A stretch of DNA of 49,582 nt, taken from Paraburkholderia lacunae. Its GTDB lineage: Bacteria > Pseudomonadota > Gammaproteobacteria > Burkholderiales > Burkholderiaceae. The notes under the pieces are model-generated. The model was not told the origin of the DNA. It made no database searches and saw nothing but the letters and a program-made list of their open reading frames with translations. Position 1 is the stretch's first letter. Every line of letters begins with the position of its first letter. Made by a program: the position numbers and the translations under genes. The stretch spans positions 1 to 49,582 of the forward strand of contig NZ_QHKS01000041.1 in the NCBI RefSeq assembly GCF_003353175.1, in the 5' to 3' direction. Below are positions 24,299 through 31,498 of the stretch, one piece after another.

Positions 24299-25039
24299 AT
24301 GCAAGACAATGCTGTTGTAAGCGAATTGGCCACCAGCGCGTTGGGCCTCGATGCCTATCCGGTCGCGCTGCTGCAAGTGGATACCGAGGGCTGCATTCGC
24401 CAGGCGAACGCTGCGTGGGCCGAACTGATGGAAGCGAGCGCGGCGGGCGTCGAGATAGCCGCGTACGTGCATCCGGAAGATCGGCTGATCTGGCGCGCGG
24501 TGCTGGAGCGGTTGTGCAACGAAAGCGGAGTCTGCCTGCGCGAGCGAATCCGCTTCGTTCATCCGCACGGCCAGCTGCGCTGGCTGGAGGTGGCATGCCG
24601 CCGGCACGAAGACGCCTTCTTTATCTCCGCATTCGACGCCACGGCGCAAAAGCGTCAGGAGACTTCAATCGAAGCCAGGCTGCGCAGCGCGATGGGTCTC
24701 CTGAACGGCGTGCCGGGTCTGATCTATCGCGGCCGCAACAATCCGTCCTGGACGATGGAATTCGTCAGCGACGGCTGCGAAGAGTTGACCGGCTATCCGG
24801 CCGCCTGGTTTATCGATAGTCACGAACATAGCTACAGCCAGTTGATCGTGCCGGAAGACGTCGATTATGTCTGGCGCGGCGTGCAGGAAGCACTGGCGGA
24901 TCGCAGGCCGTTCGAGCTGCGCTATCGCATTCGCGGGGCGAACGGCGTGCTGAGAAACGTCTGGGAGCGCGGCGTCGGTATCTATACGGCCAGCAGCGAG
25001 GTGCTGGGTATCGAAGGCGCGATCTTCGCGGCGCGATGA
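24299..25039 (+). CDS. Tandem PAS-domain protein without output domain
   Basis: The product is 246 aa from the ATG at 24299, 16 bp after the response regulator gene. Residues about 15-110 form one PAS domain (YPVALLQVDTEGCIRQANAA; RIRFVHPHGQLRWLEVACRR). Residues about 130-240 form a second (VPGLIYRGRNNPSWTMEFVS; GCEELTGYPAAWFIDSHEHS). No kinase, GGDEF, EAL, HTH or methyl-accepting segment follows. It is probably a third component of the signalling operon, either sensing a ligand or relaying to the soluble kinase. An in-frame start at 24236 would overlap the regulator and is less likely. Confidence 0.8.
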   Translation: MQDNAVVSELATSALGLDAYPVALLQVDTEGCIRQANAAWAELMEASAAGVEIAAYVHPEDRLIWRAVLERLCNESGVCLRERIRFVHPHGQLRWLEVACRRHEDAFFISAFDATAQKRQETSIEARLRSAMGLLNGVPGLIYRGRNNPSWTMEFVSDGCEELTGYPAAWFIDSHEHSYSQLIVPEDVDYVWRGVQEALADRRPFELRYRIRGANGVLRNVWERGVGIYTASSEVLGIEGAIFAAR

Positions 25040-25043
25040 ACAG

Positions 25044-25079
25044 CGCCGGTGTTGCGCGCAGAGTCGCGCAACACCGGCG
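25044..25079. terminator. Strong bidirectional hairpin terminator
   Basis: A perfect 15-bp stem runs from CGCCGGTGTTGCGCG (25044-25058) to its complement (25065-25079) with a 6-base loop. It lies 5 bp after the PAS gene stop, in the gap between convergent genes. The T-tract is short, but stem length and placement support a terminator for both directions. Confidence 0.75.
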
Positions 25080-25105
25080 TTCGGTTGACAGAAAACGGTA
25101 CGTAG

Positions 25106-26794
25106 TCAGGTCGTGATCCAATGGCTCGCGAAGACGACCACCACGCCAAGCGCTAACGCCGCATACGGCAGAAAACCTGCGCGCCGCTCGGTGCTGGAGT
25201 TCGACAGGTCCATGTCGTCCAGCATCGCAGCGGGGAAACGGCCTTTGTCCGTCACGTAGTGACGCCAGACAAACACCGGCACGATCAGCGCCGAGAAGAC
25301 GATGCCCGACATCAGGGTGCCTTTGCCCCATACGTCCGCGCCCAATCCCATCAATGCGAGATTGACGAACGACAGCACAACGCAGGCGCCGAGCACCCAT
25401 TTCGGCGCCTTGAAAGGGCGCTCCCAACTCGACCGGTCGAGGCGGTGGATCCACGCGGCATTGAGATTCAGAAAGTTGAAGATGATGTAGCCCACATTCG
25501 ACATCGCGAGGACGACGACGTAGTCGGACATCAGCAGCAGCACGAGATTGAATACGAGGTCGGTCCACATCGCGCGGGTCGGCGCGCCGTTGTGGTTGAC
25601 GTGGGACAGGTATTTGGGCAGCCAGCCGTCGACGGAAGCCTGATAGAGCGTGCGCGACGAACCCGCCATCGACGTCATGATGGCGAGCACGAGCGCGAAC
25701 ACCAGCATCGGCTTAAGAATGAATGCGCCCAGCTTGCCGGTGTGCACGATTTGCGCCATCGCTTCGGAAACGCCCATGCCGCTGTAGATGCCCGGCGACA
25801 GAATGCCGTCGTAGACAGCGGGCTGCGTGACGTTGCCGGCGGCGTCCTTGACCTCGGGCGAGACGAGTTGGCCGAGACCGAGGGCGCCCTGGAACGCGAG
25901 CGGGACGAGCGTGAAGAACACGAGGCACAGGAGTCCGGAATAGACGATCGCCTTGAGCGTATCGCGGCGCGGATCCTTGAATTCGCGCGTGTAGCAGACC
26001 GCCGTTTCGAAGCCGTAGGTGGACCAGGCGGCGATAAAGAGTCCGCCGGCCATCAGTTCGATGCCGCTCAGATCCCACGTGCCGTCGATCACGCGGCCGC
26101 CCGCGTCTTTTGCCAGCGGGTAGAGCGGGAACAGATGCTGCATCGGCAGATCGCCCGTCAGCAACGGATAGACGCCGACCAGCAGGAGCGGCAGCAACGC
26201 GGAGATCGCGAGAATCATCTGGAGCCGCGCGGCCTGCAGAATGCCGCGATGCTGGATCGCGAAGGTCGTCAGCAGGATCGCGGCGCCGATCACGAAGGTG
26301 GCGTTGACCCGCAGACTCAGCCCGCTCGACAGCCAGCCCAGATCGACCAGGGTGATTTGCCACGTGTTGATCGCGGAGGTTGCGGGGAACAGCATGTTCA
26401 GCACGTAGCCCGCGCCGAGGCCCGAGCCGATTGCCAGCACCGGCGACCACGCGAACCAGTTGCACCACACGGAGAGCGGCGCGAGCAGTTTGCTGTAGCG
26501 CACCCAGGCGATGGCGCCATACACCGATGCGCCACCGGACTTGTGCGGAAACAGCCCGGCGATCTCGGCGTAGGCAAAGGACTGGATGAAGCCGAAGCAG
26601 ATCGAGATCGCCCAGATGATCCACGATGGCTTGCCCACGGTCGCCGCAATCGAGCCGATCGAGAACAGCACCAGCGCCGGTACGCCGCTGGCTACCCAGA
26701 ATGCGCCTGCCCAGCCGATCTTTCTATGAAGTCCCGTCGCGTCGACGGGTGCGGCAAGCTGAAGCTCCTGACCTGCATCGTTTACCGAACTCAT
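25106..26794 (-). CDS. APC family permease, candidate methylated-amine/TMAO transporter
   Basis: The product is 562 aa with about 12-14 hydrophobic helices. The N-terminal half has SGVPALVLFSIGSIAATVGK and an SYGFE-like segment, AAWSTYGFETAVCYTREFKD, typical of amino-acid/polyamine permeases. It is longer than the first permease in this window and only distantly similar. The ATG at 26794 follows GGGGAG. It ends convergent with the PAS gene, so the kinase-regulator operon is boxed in between the demethylase operon and this transporter. Import of TMA, TMAO or a related quaternary or methylated amine is an inference from context. Confidence 0.85.
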   Translation of the reverse strand: MSSVNDAGQELQLAAPVDATGLHRKIGWAGAFWVASGVPALVLFSIGSIAATVGKPSWIIWAISICFGFIQSFAYAEIAGLFPHKSGGASVYGAIAWVRYSKLLAPLSVWCNWFAWSPVLAIGSGLGAGYVLNMLFPATSAINTWQITLVDLGWLSSGLSLRVNATFVIGAAILLTTFAIQHRGILQAARLQMILAISALLPLLLVGVYPLLTGDLPMQHLFPLYPLAKDAGGRVIDGTWDLSGIELMAGGLFIAAWSTYGFETAVCYTREFKDPRRDTLKAIVYSGLLCLVFFTLVPLAFQGALGLGQLVSPEVKDAAGNVTQPAVYDGILSPGIYSGMGVSEAMAQIVHTGKLGAFILKPMLVFALVLAIMTSMAGSSRTLYQASVDGWLPKYLSHVNHNGAPTRAMWTDLVFNLVLLLMSDYVVVLAMSNVGYIIFNFLNLNAAWIHRLDRSSWERPFKAPKWVLGACVVLSFVNLALMGLGADVWGKGTLMSGIVFSALIVPVFVWRHYVTDKGRFPAAMLDDMDLSNSSTERRAGFLPYAALALGVVVVFASHWITT

Positions 26795-27262
26795 GTTCGT
26801 CTCCCCAAGGGTGTGTCGTCACTCAGGCGACATTCACCGGACAATATCGCCGGAGCAAGGAGCGCGAAGAGGTACTCCCTCGGGGGGATGCGTAAGGGTT
26901 CCTTAAGGTTGAGCTGGTCGAGCCGGAGAGGCCGAAACGTCGCCGCTTGCTATCGGAGCAAAAAGTCATGCCGATGCTGCTGTGCATCATGCGCCGTTGA
27001 CGATAGTTAGTCGGCGCCTGCGTTCGAGACAGGAAATAGAAAAACGTGCATACAGACGTTTACATATGCATGAGTGGGAACTACGATAAATTTGCCGCTC
27101 TCCATTGGGATCGTCGCAATTCCTACCAGCGGTTTCATCCGGCTAGCAGCGATCGCATCCAACCCGTGTCCGGGTCAAGAACCATAGTCTCTCGTCGCAG
27201 TTCAGAGCGAAGTTTCGTCAGCGTATCTTTCGGCGCCGACTCTTTGGAGAGGCAGTTCGGCC
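26795..27262. other. 468-bp divergent intergenic region with no supported gene
   Basis: This stretch separates the permease from the FixL-like kinase. It holds the permease box (26873-26884), a CCTTAAGG palindrome (26901-26908) just beyond it, and an AT-richer part around 27030-27100 that is a likely promoter area for the kinase. GGAGAGG at 27245-27251 is the kinase ribosome site. No RNA gene was recognised. Confidence 0.6.
26873..26884 (-). promoter_or_regulatory. Shared box upstream of the permease
   Basis: On the coding strand of the permease this reads CCCGAGGGAGTA, about 79 bp before its ATG. It matches 9 of 12 bases of CCTAAAGGAGTA upstream of the sensor kinase, in the same orientation relative to the downstream gene. 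A CTTAAGGAACC element upstream of it resembles CTTAAAGGGAAACC near the kinase box. Confidence 0.4.
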
Positions 27263-28822
27263 ATGAGCATCGTCATGCCCGTTATCGTTGTTCTGCAAGC
27301 GGCCATTATTCTATGGTTGCTGATAACGCGGGCGCGACGCCGGCGGGCTTCGGCATCGATCGGTAGTGTCGATCCGCCAGCTATTTCTTCGCATTTTGTC
27401 GAGCGCACCATCGCCGGCCTTTTTACGGTGCGCTCAAACGTGCGTGAAAATACAGATAAAGCCGATCCCCATGACGCTTCGGCGAGAGCGGCCCCGGCAG
27501 AGCGGATGCGCGCGGAGCACCGCCACGTGCCCGAAGCGGCCGGCGTGCCGGAGTTGGGCCTTCCTGCGTCGCGCGCGAGGCGTCCGTTTGCCGAGCGCCT
27601 ACGAACGGTGGCTTCGTTCCGGCCGGTTCGCCGCCACGCGCATCACAGCGGCACTCGATCAGCGGCCCTGCAGGATACCTACGACACCCGCGCCGGGCGC
27701 GATAGCGGCGAACACTACTTTCGCGAGGCGTTAGGGTTGTTGCCGCTCGCGATTCTGATGCTGGGTGAGCGCGGCCTGATCCTGATGACGAATCCGCAAG
27801 CGGCGACGCTGTTTGGTTATGAAGCCGGCGAATTGATTGGGAAGTCCATCGAACTGCTGGTTCACGATCTGCGTATCGACAACCCGTCCGCTATTGGAGC
27901 AAGTCCCGTTGCGTCGCGGCACGCCCTCGATATGGCGCGTTTGCACGAACTGTCTGCGCGGCGCAAGGACGGCACCGAGTTTCGCGTGGAAATCGGGCTG
28001 AATCCGTTTCGCTTCGACGGCAACGGTGTCACGCTCGCCTTCGTCATTGACAGGACGGATCGATACGAGCTGCACCGCAACCGCCAGGAGCTCGCCCATC
28101 TGACGCGTGTATCCACGATGGGGCAACTCGCCTCGTCGCTCGCTCATGAACTGAATCAGCCGCTCACCGCGATCCTGAGCAACGTGCAGGCCGCGCAACG
28201 ATTCATGGCCGCCGATCCCATCGATCTGAATGAGTTGCGGGAGATCCTGAACGACATCGTCCAGGATGACTATCGCGCCAGCGAAGTGATTCGGCGCATT
28301 CGCGCGGTGGTCAAGAAAGGCGATCTGGAAGTCGCGTCGCTCGATCTCGCAGGCGTGATACGCGACGTGGTTCTTCTGGTGCACAGCGACGCGATCGTGC
28401 GCGGAATGCGCGTGACACTCGACGTCGACGACACCTTGCCGCCTGTGCGCGGCGACAAGGTGCAGTTGCAGCAGGTCGTGCTCAATCTCCTGCTCAACGC
28501 ATTCGACGCAATGAACGACGTACCGCCTGCCGACAGAAGGGTATCCGTGACGCTCACGCGCCAGGGCAACGACATGGCATGCATAGCCGTTCGTGACAGA
28601 GGGCACGGACTGACCGCCGACAAGCTCGATAAGATCTTCAAGCCGTTCTTTACATCAAAACCCCAGGGGCTCGGTTTGGGATTGTCGATTAGCCGCTCCA
28701 TCATCGACATGCACCGCGGGCGGCTCTGGGCCGAAAACAACGTCGATCGAGGCGCGACGTTCTATGTCGCATTGCCGGCTGGCGATGCGACGGGGCAGGA
28801 CGAATCGCGAAAGAGACCATGA
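27263..28822 (+). CDS. FixL-like PAS sensor histidine kinase
   Basis: The product is 519 aa. An N-terminal transmembrane helix (MPVIVVLQAAIILWLLITRA) is followed by an Arg-rich linker of about 120 residues with no visible domain. A PAS domain follows at about 155-275 (GLLPLAILMLGERGLILMTN; ARRKDGTEFRVEIGLNPFRF). HisKA contains SSLAHELNQPLTAILSNV with His295. The HATPase shows QQVVLNLLLNAFDAMNDVP, RDRGHGLTADKLDKIFKPFF and GLGLGLSISRSIIDMH. It overlaps the FixJ-like gene by 4 bp. Haem binding in the PAS domain cannot be judged here. The helix and RARRRRA tail resemble the C-terminal anchor of kinases with a periplasmic binding domain, which is absent. Confidence 0.9.
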   Translation: MSIVMPVIVVLQAAIILWLLITRARRRRASASIGSVDPPAISSHFVERTIAGLFTVRSNVRENTDKADPHDASARAAPAERMRAEHRHVPEAAGVPELGLPASRARRPFAERLRTVASFRPVRRHAHHSGTRSAALQDTYDTRAGRDSGEHYFREALGLLPLAILMLGERGLILMTNPQAATLFGYEAGELIGKSIELLVHDLRIDNPSAIGASPVASRHALDMARLHELSARRKDGTEFRVEIGLNPFRFDGNGVTLAFVIDRTDRYELHRNRQELAHLTRVSTMGQLASSLAHELNQPLTAILSNVQAAQRFMAADPIDLNELREILNDIVQDDYRASEVIRRIRAVVKKGDLEVASLDLAGVIRDVVLLVHSDAIVRGMRVTLDVDDTLPPVRGDKVQLQQVVLNLLLNAFDAMNDVPPADRRVSVTLTRQGNDMACIAVRDRGHGLTADKLDKIFKPFFTSKPQGLGLGLSISRSIIDMHRGRLWAENNVDRGATFYVALPAGDATGQDESRKRP

Positions 28823-29454
28823 CAGATACCGATTCGTTTGTATTCGTCGTCGATGACGACGACTCCGTGCGCCGCGGGTTGGCCCGCCTGATCCAATCCG
28901 CCGGCTATCGCGTCGAGACCTTCGGCTCGGCACGCGCATTTCTCGATCGGATCGACTCCGTCACTGGCCCTGCCTGTGTGGTCCTCGATGTCCGGTTGCC
29001 GGATCTCACGGGCCTCGAGTTGCAGCGCGAATTGAAGGGGGCGCTGCCGGTCATCTTCATCACCGGATATGGCGACATTGCCATGACCGTGGGGGCGATG
29101 AAAGCGGGGGCAACCGATTTCCTCGCCAAACCGGTGCGCGATACCGACCTGCTTCGTGCGATCGGGCAGGCGCTCGAGTGCGCGGCACAAGCGCATGCCG
29201 TGCGGTGCGAAATGGAGGCGATCCGTCTCCGTCTGCGCAGACTGACGCCGCGCGAACTGGAAGTGATGGCGCTCGTCGTAACCGGCCGTCTGAACAAGCA
29301 GGTCGCGGGCGAACTTGGCACGGTCGAAAAAACCATCAAGGCCCATCGCGCGCGCGTCATGTCGAAGATGGAAGTCACCTCGCTGGCCGAGCTTGTCCGC
29401 GTCGCGGACAAAGCCGGTGTCGGCCATGCTGCCGAAACACACGCGCCGCGCTGA
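28819..29454 (+). CDS. FixJ family response regulator
   Basis: The product is 211 aa. The receiver has FVVDDDDSVRRGLARLIQSA (start FVFVVDDDD) and Asp57 in CVVLDVRLPDLTGLEL, then FITGYGDIAMTVGAMKAGAT and DFLAKPV. The LuxR HTH reads LTPRELEVMALVVTGRLNKQ followed by VAGELGTVEKTIKAHRARVM. The ATGA overlap with the kinase indicates a cognate pair. A 16-bp dyad found upstream of the next two transcription units is a candidate binding site. Confidence 0.93.
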   Translation: MTDTDSFVFVVDDDDSVRRGLARLIQSAGYRVETFGSARAFLDRIDSVTGPACVVLDVRLPDLTGLELQRELKGALPVIFITGYGDIAMTVGAMKAGATDFLAKPVRDTDLLRAIGQALECAAQAHAVRCEMEAIRLRLRRLTPRELEVMALVVTGRLNKQVAGELGTVEKTIKAHRARVMSKMEVTSLAELVRVADKAGVGHAAETHAPR

Positions 29455-29542
29455 GCGGTGAGGATCCGGCGTCGTCGGCGTCATCGGCGGCTCGCACCGG
29501 CGCGTTCAGGGCTCGCGGCCGGCCGCTCTCTGCTGTCCATCC

Positions 29543-29558
29543 GGGACCAAGGTCCAAT
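29543..29558. promoter_or_regulatory. Candidate response-regulator dyad upstream of receiver-only gene
   Basis: GGGACCAAGGTCCAAT contains the perfect inverted repeat GGACC-AA-GGTCC. It ends 83 bp before the ATG at 29642. Fourteen of 16 bases recur upstream of the SYLF lipoprotein gene at 30063-30078. The FixJ-like regulator next door is the obvious candidate ligand. Confidence 0.45.
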
Positions 29559-29641
29559 ATCGGTAAACCTGTCTGCCTCGTAGGCTGTCGTATGAGAGAG
29601 TGCGCGCGGCGCCTGCATTCCCGCACACCGGACTACTCACC

Positions 29642-30028
29642 ATGGGAAAACTCAAACCGTTCGTTGTCGTCGTCGATGACGATGAATCGGTGAGCCGAGC
29701 GATCAAGCGACTGTTGCGTTCAATCGGGATCGCCGCCGACACGTTCGCAAGCGGCGACGCGTTTCTCGAAGCCCTGGCGTCCATGCCGTCATATCACCCT
29801 GACTGCGTCATTCTCGACGTGCAGATGCCAGGGTTGAACGGACTGGAAGTACAGCGACGTCTGGCCGGCAGTGGCATACCTGTCGTTTTCATCACCGCCC
29901 ACGACGATATCGGCGTGCGCGAGCACGCGCTCGCGGGCGGCGCGGTCGCCTATTTGCGCAAGCCGTTCAACGACGAACTGTTCGTCAAGACGGTACGCGC
30001 AGCCCTTGAAGGCGATCAGCCGCCGTAG
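29642..30028 (+). CDS. Receiver-only (CheY-like) response regulator
   Basis: The product is 128 aa from the ATG at 29642. It contains a complete receiver domain only: VVVVDDDESVSRAIKRLLRS, phospho-acceptor Asp59 in CVILDVQMPGLNGLEV, VVFITAHDD, and the conserved Lys in YLRKPFNDELF. There is no DNA-binding or enzymatic output. It is closest in style to FixJ-type receivers. It has its own upstream dyad, so it may act as a phosphate sink or adaptor for the FixL-like kinase. An in-frame ATG at 29600 is possible but shows no better ribosome site. Confidence 0.88.
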   Translation: MGKLKPFVVVVDDDESVSRAIKRLLRSIGIAADTFASGDAFLEALASMPSYHPDCVILDVQMPGLNGLEVQRRLAGSGIPVVFITAHDDIGVREHALAGGAVAYLRKPFNDELFVKTVRAALEGDQPP

Positions 30029-30062
30029 CGCAAGCTCGTGCGCTTGCGTATTCAGACGATAT

Positions 30063-30078
30063 GGGACCAAAGGCCAAT
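30063..30078. promoter_or_regulatory. Second copy of the candidate response-regulator dyad
   Basis: GGGACCAAAGGCCAAT ends 104 bp before the SYLF lipoprotein ATG. It matches 14 of 16 bases of the site at 29543-29558. The repeated placement upstream of two successive genes suggests a small regulon. Confidence 0.45.
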
Positions 30079-30182
30079 TGTTTTAACGGGACGCAAACAC
30101 CACTATTCACGTTGACCGCGAAGCATTCGAGGCGGAAACGCGTTTCAAACCGTGGTGTCAATTTCTGAATGGAGTACGCATC

Positions 30183-30743
30183 ATGATCAAGTACCTTCGG
30201 CTGATTCTCGCGGTTCCCCTCTTTCTGTTTGCCGTGGCGTGTTCGACGAACCCGACTGTTGCCAAGGGTGGGGACCCCGAATTGGACGCGCAAGCACGTC
30301 AGGCGCTGCAGCAACTATTTGACAGCACCCCGAAGGCGAAGGATCTCCAATTCCAGGCGAGAGCCGTCGTCGTGTTTCCGAGCGTCGTCAAGGCTGGGTT
30401 GCTAGTCGGTGCGCAAGGTGGAAAGGGCGTGATGTTCAGTCCGGATGGCCGGATCCTCGGGTACTACAGAGTGCGCGGACTTTCATACGGGTTGCAAGCG
30501 GGCGCACAAAGCTTTTCGGAGGCGATGTTTTTAATGACCGACTCGGCAATCACTGAGCTCACGAGCGGCACCGGATTGTCCGTTGGTGTGGGACCGAGCG
30601 TCGTGGTGGTGGATGCTGGGATGGCCAAATCGATGACAACTACGACAATGAAATCAGATGTCTATGCGTTCATTTTTGGCCAGCAGGGCTTGATGGCCGG
30701 TCTGGGCGTTCAGGGGCAGAGAATCGTCAAGTTCGACGAGTGA
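30183..30743 (+). CDS. SYLF/YSC84-domain lipid-binding lipoprotein
   Basis: The product is 186 aa. The lipoprotein signal peptide is MIKYLRLILAVPLFLFAVAC, with Cys20 as the lipidation site. The SYLF domain spans about 45-183 (FQARAVVVFPSVVKAGLLVG; GLSYGLQAGAQSFSEAMFLM; SDVYAFIFGQQGLMAGLGVQ). Members bind phosphoinositides or other lipids in eukaryotes; in bacteria they are envelope proteins of uncertain role. It has its own promoter region with the dyad at 30063-30078, so it may be an output of the neighbouring two-component system. Confidence 0.9.
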   Translation: MIKYLRLILAVPLFLFAVACSTNPTVAKGGDPELDAQARQALQQLFDSTPKAKDLQFQARAVVVFPSVVKAGLLVGAQGGKGVMFSPDGRILGYYRVRGLSYGLQAGAQSFSEAMFLMTDSAITELTSGTGLSVGVGPSVVVVDAGMAKSMTTTTMKSDVYAFIFGQQGLMAGLGVQGQRIVKFDE

Positions 30744-30803
30744 AGTGCGCAATCTCCTCGCGCAGTCATAGCGGCCGATGCTCTGAAGCGAATCGCCTCG
30801 GCA

Positions 30804-30872
30804 ATGCACACCGCACCCTGCGCGCGATGCACACCGCACCCTGCGCGCGATGCACGCCGCGCCGGGCGCGCG
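30804..30872. repeat. Three tandem 23-bp repeats
   Basis: The unit starts ATGCACACCGCACCCTGC and ends GCGCG. Copies lie at 30804-30826 and 30827-30849 (identical) and 30850-30872 (4 mismatches). It sits in the 254-bp gap between the SYLF and glycine-zipper genes. The first two copies are perfect, which points to recent slippage or an active site array. Confidence 0.85.
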
Positions 30873-30933
30873 ATCGGGAAACCTGCTCGGGAGAGCCGGG
30901 AAAAACGTTCGCGCGTTGCGCGGACATTGGCCG

Positions 30934-30963
30934 CCAGTAGCCGGTAAGCCAGTAGCCGGTAAA
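30934..30963. repeat. Two tandem 15-bp repeats
   Basis: CCAGTAGCCGGTAAG occurs at 30934-30948 and again at 30949-30963 with one mismatch in the last base. It is 35 bp upstream of the glycine-zipper gene start and may affect its promoter or leader. Confidence 0.8.
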
Positions 30964-30997
30964 CGGGTCGACCGTAGAACATTGAGGACCTCGGACC

Positions 30998-31471
30998 ATG
31001 CAACGAATGCAGCGAGTCGCAATGGGTTTGGTGGGATGGATGCTGACATTCGCGGCCGCCGCGCAGCAGCCCATCATCTATCCGGCCAAAGGCCAAAGTC
31101 CCGAGAAGCAGCAGACCGACACCGCCGAATGCCAGCTATGGGCAAAGCAGACGACCGGCGTGGATCCGGTCGCGATCGCCCAGCAATCCGGTCAACCGGG
31201 TGCTCAGCCGAAGCAAGGCGGCGCGCTCAAGGGCGCAGCCGGCGGCGCGGCAGTGGGCGCGGCGGTGGGCGCCATCGCCGGCAACGCGGGCAAAGGCGCG
31301 GCGATCGGCGCGGTCACGGGGACAGCAGGCGGCGGCATGCGCCAGCGCCGCGCCAACCAGGCAGAGGCGCAACAGCAGCAAGCGGCTCAGCAACAGACGT
31401 CCCAACAGATGGCGACCTTCAACCGGGCGGTGTCGGCGTGCATGACCGGCCGCGGCTACACGGTTCAATAG
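30998..31471 (+). CDS. Glycine-zipper family envelope protein
   Basis: The product is 157 aa. It begins with a signal peptide (VAMGLVGWMLTFAAAAQ). A glycine zipper follows at about residues 75-110 (KGAAGGAAVGAAVGAIAGNA; GKGAAIGAVTG), then a Gln/Ala-rich stretch (EAQQQQAAQQQTSQQ) and a short conserved tail, FNRAVSACMTGRGYTVQ. Glycine zippers pack into membranes. Proteins of this type are outer-membrane or periplasmic with unknown specific roles. It ends 27 bp before the RND adaptor gene and is probably the first gene of the efflux-pqi operon. Starts at 30998 and 31007 are both possible. Confidence 0.8.
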   Translation: MQRMQRVAMGLVGWMLTFAAAAQQPIIYPAKGQSPEKQQTDTAECQLWAKQTTGVDPVAIAQQSGQPGAQPKQGGALKGAAGGAAVGAAVGAIAGNAGKGAAIGAVTGTAGGGMRQRRANQAEAQQQQAAQQQTSQQMATFNRAVSACMTGRGYTVQ

Positions 31472-31498
31472 ACATCGATCGGGACGGGGGAGACATCC

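Noticed and set aside
25259..27010. A 583-codon plus-strand frame opposite the second permease
   Set aside because: The composition is dominated by Arg, His, Asp and Gln with no recognisable family. The opposite strand encodes a clear membrane transporter.
30804..30872. CRISPR-like array
   Set aside because: The 23-bp units are directly adjacent, with no unique spacers, and no cas genes are present. It is a plain tandem repeat.
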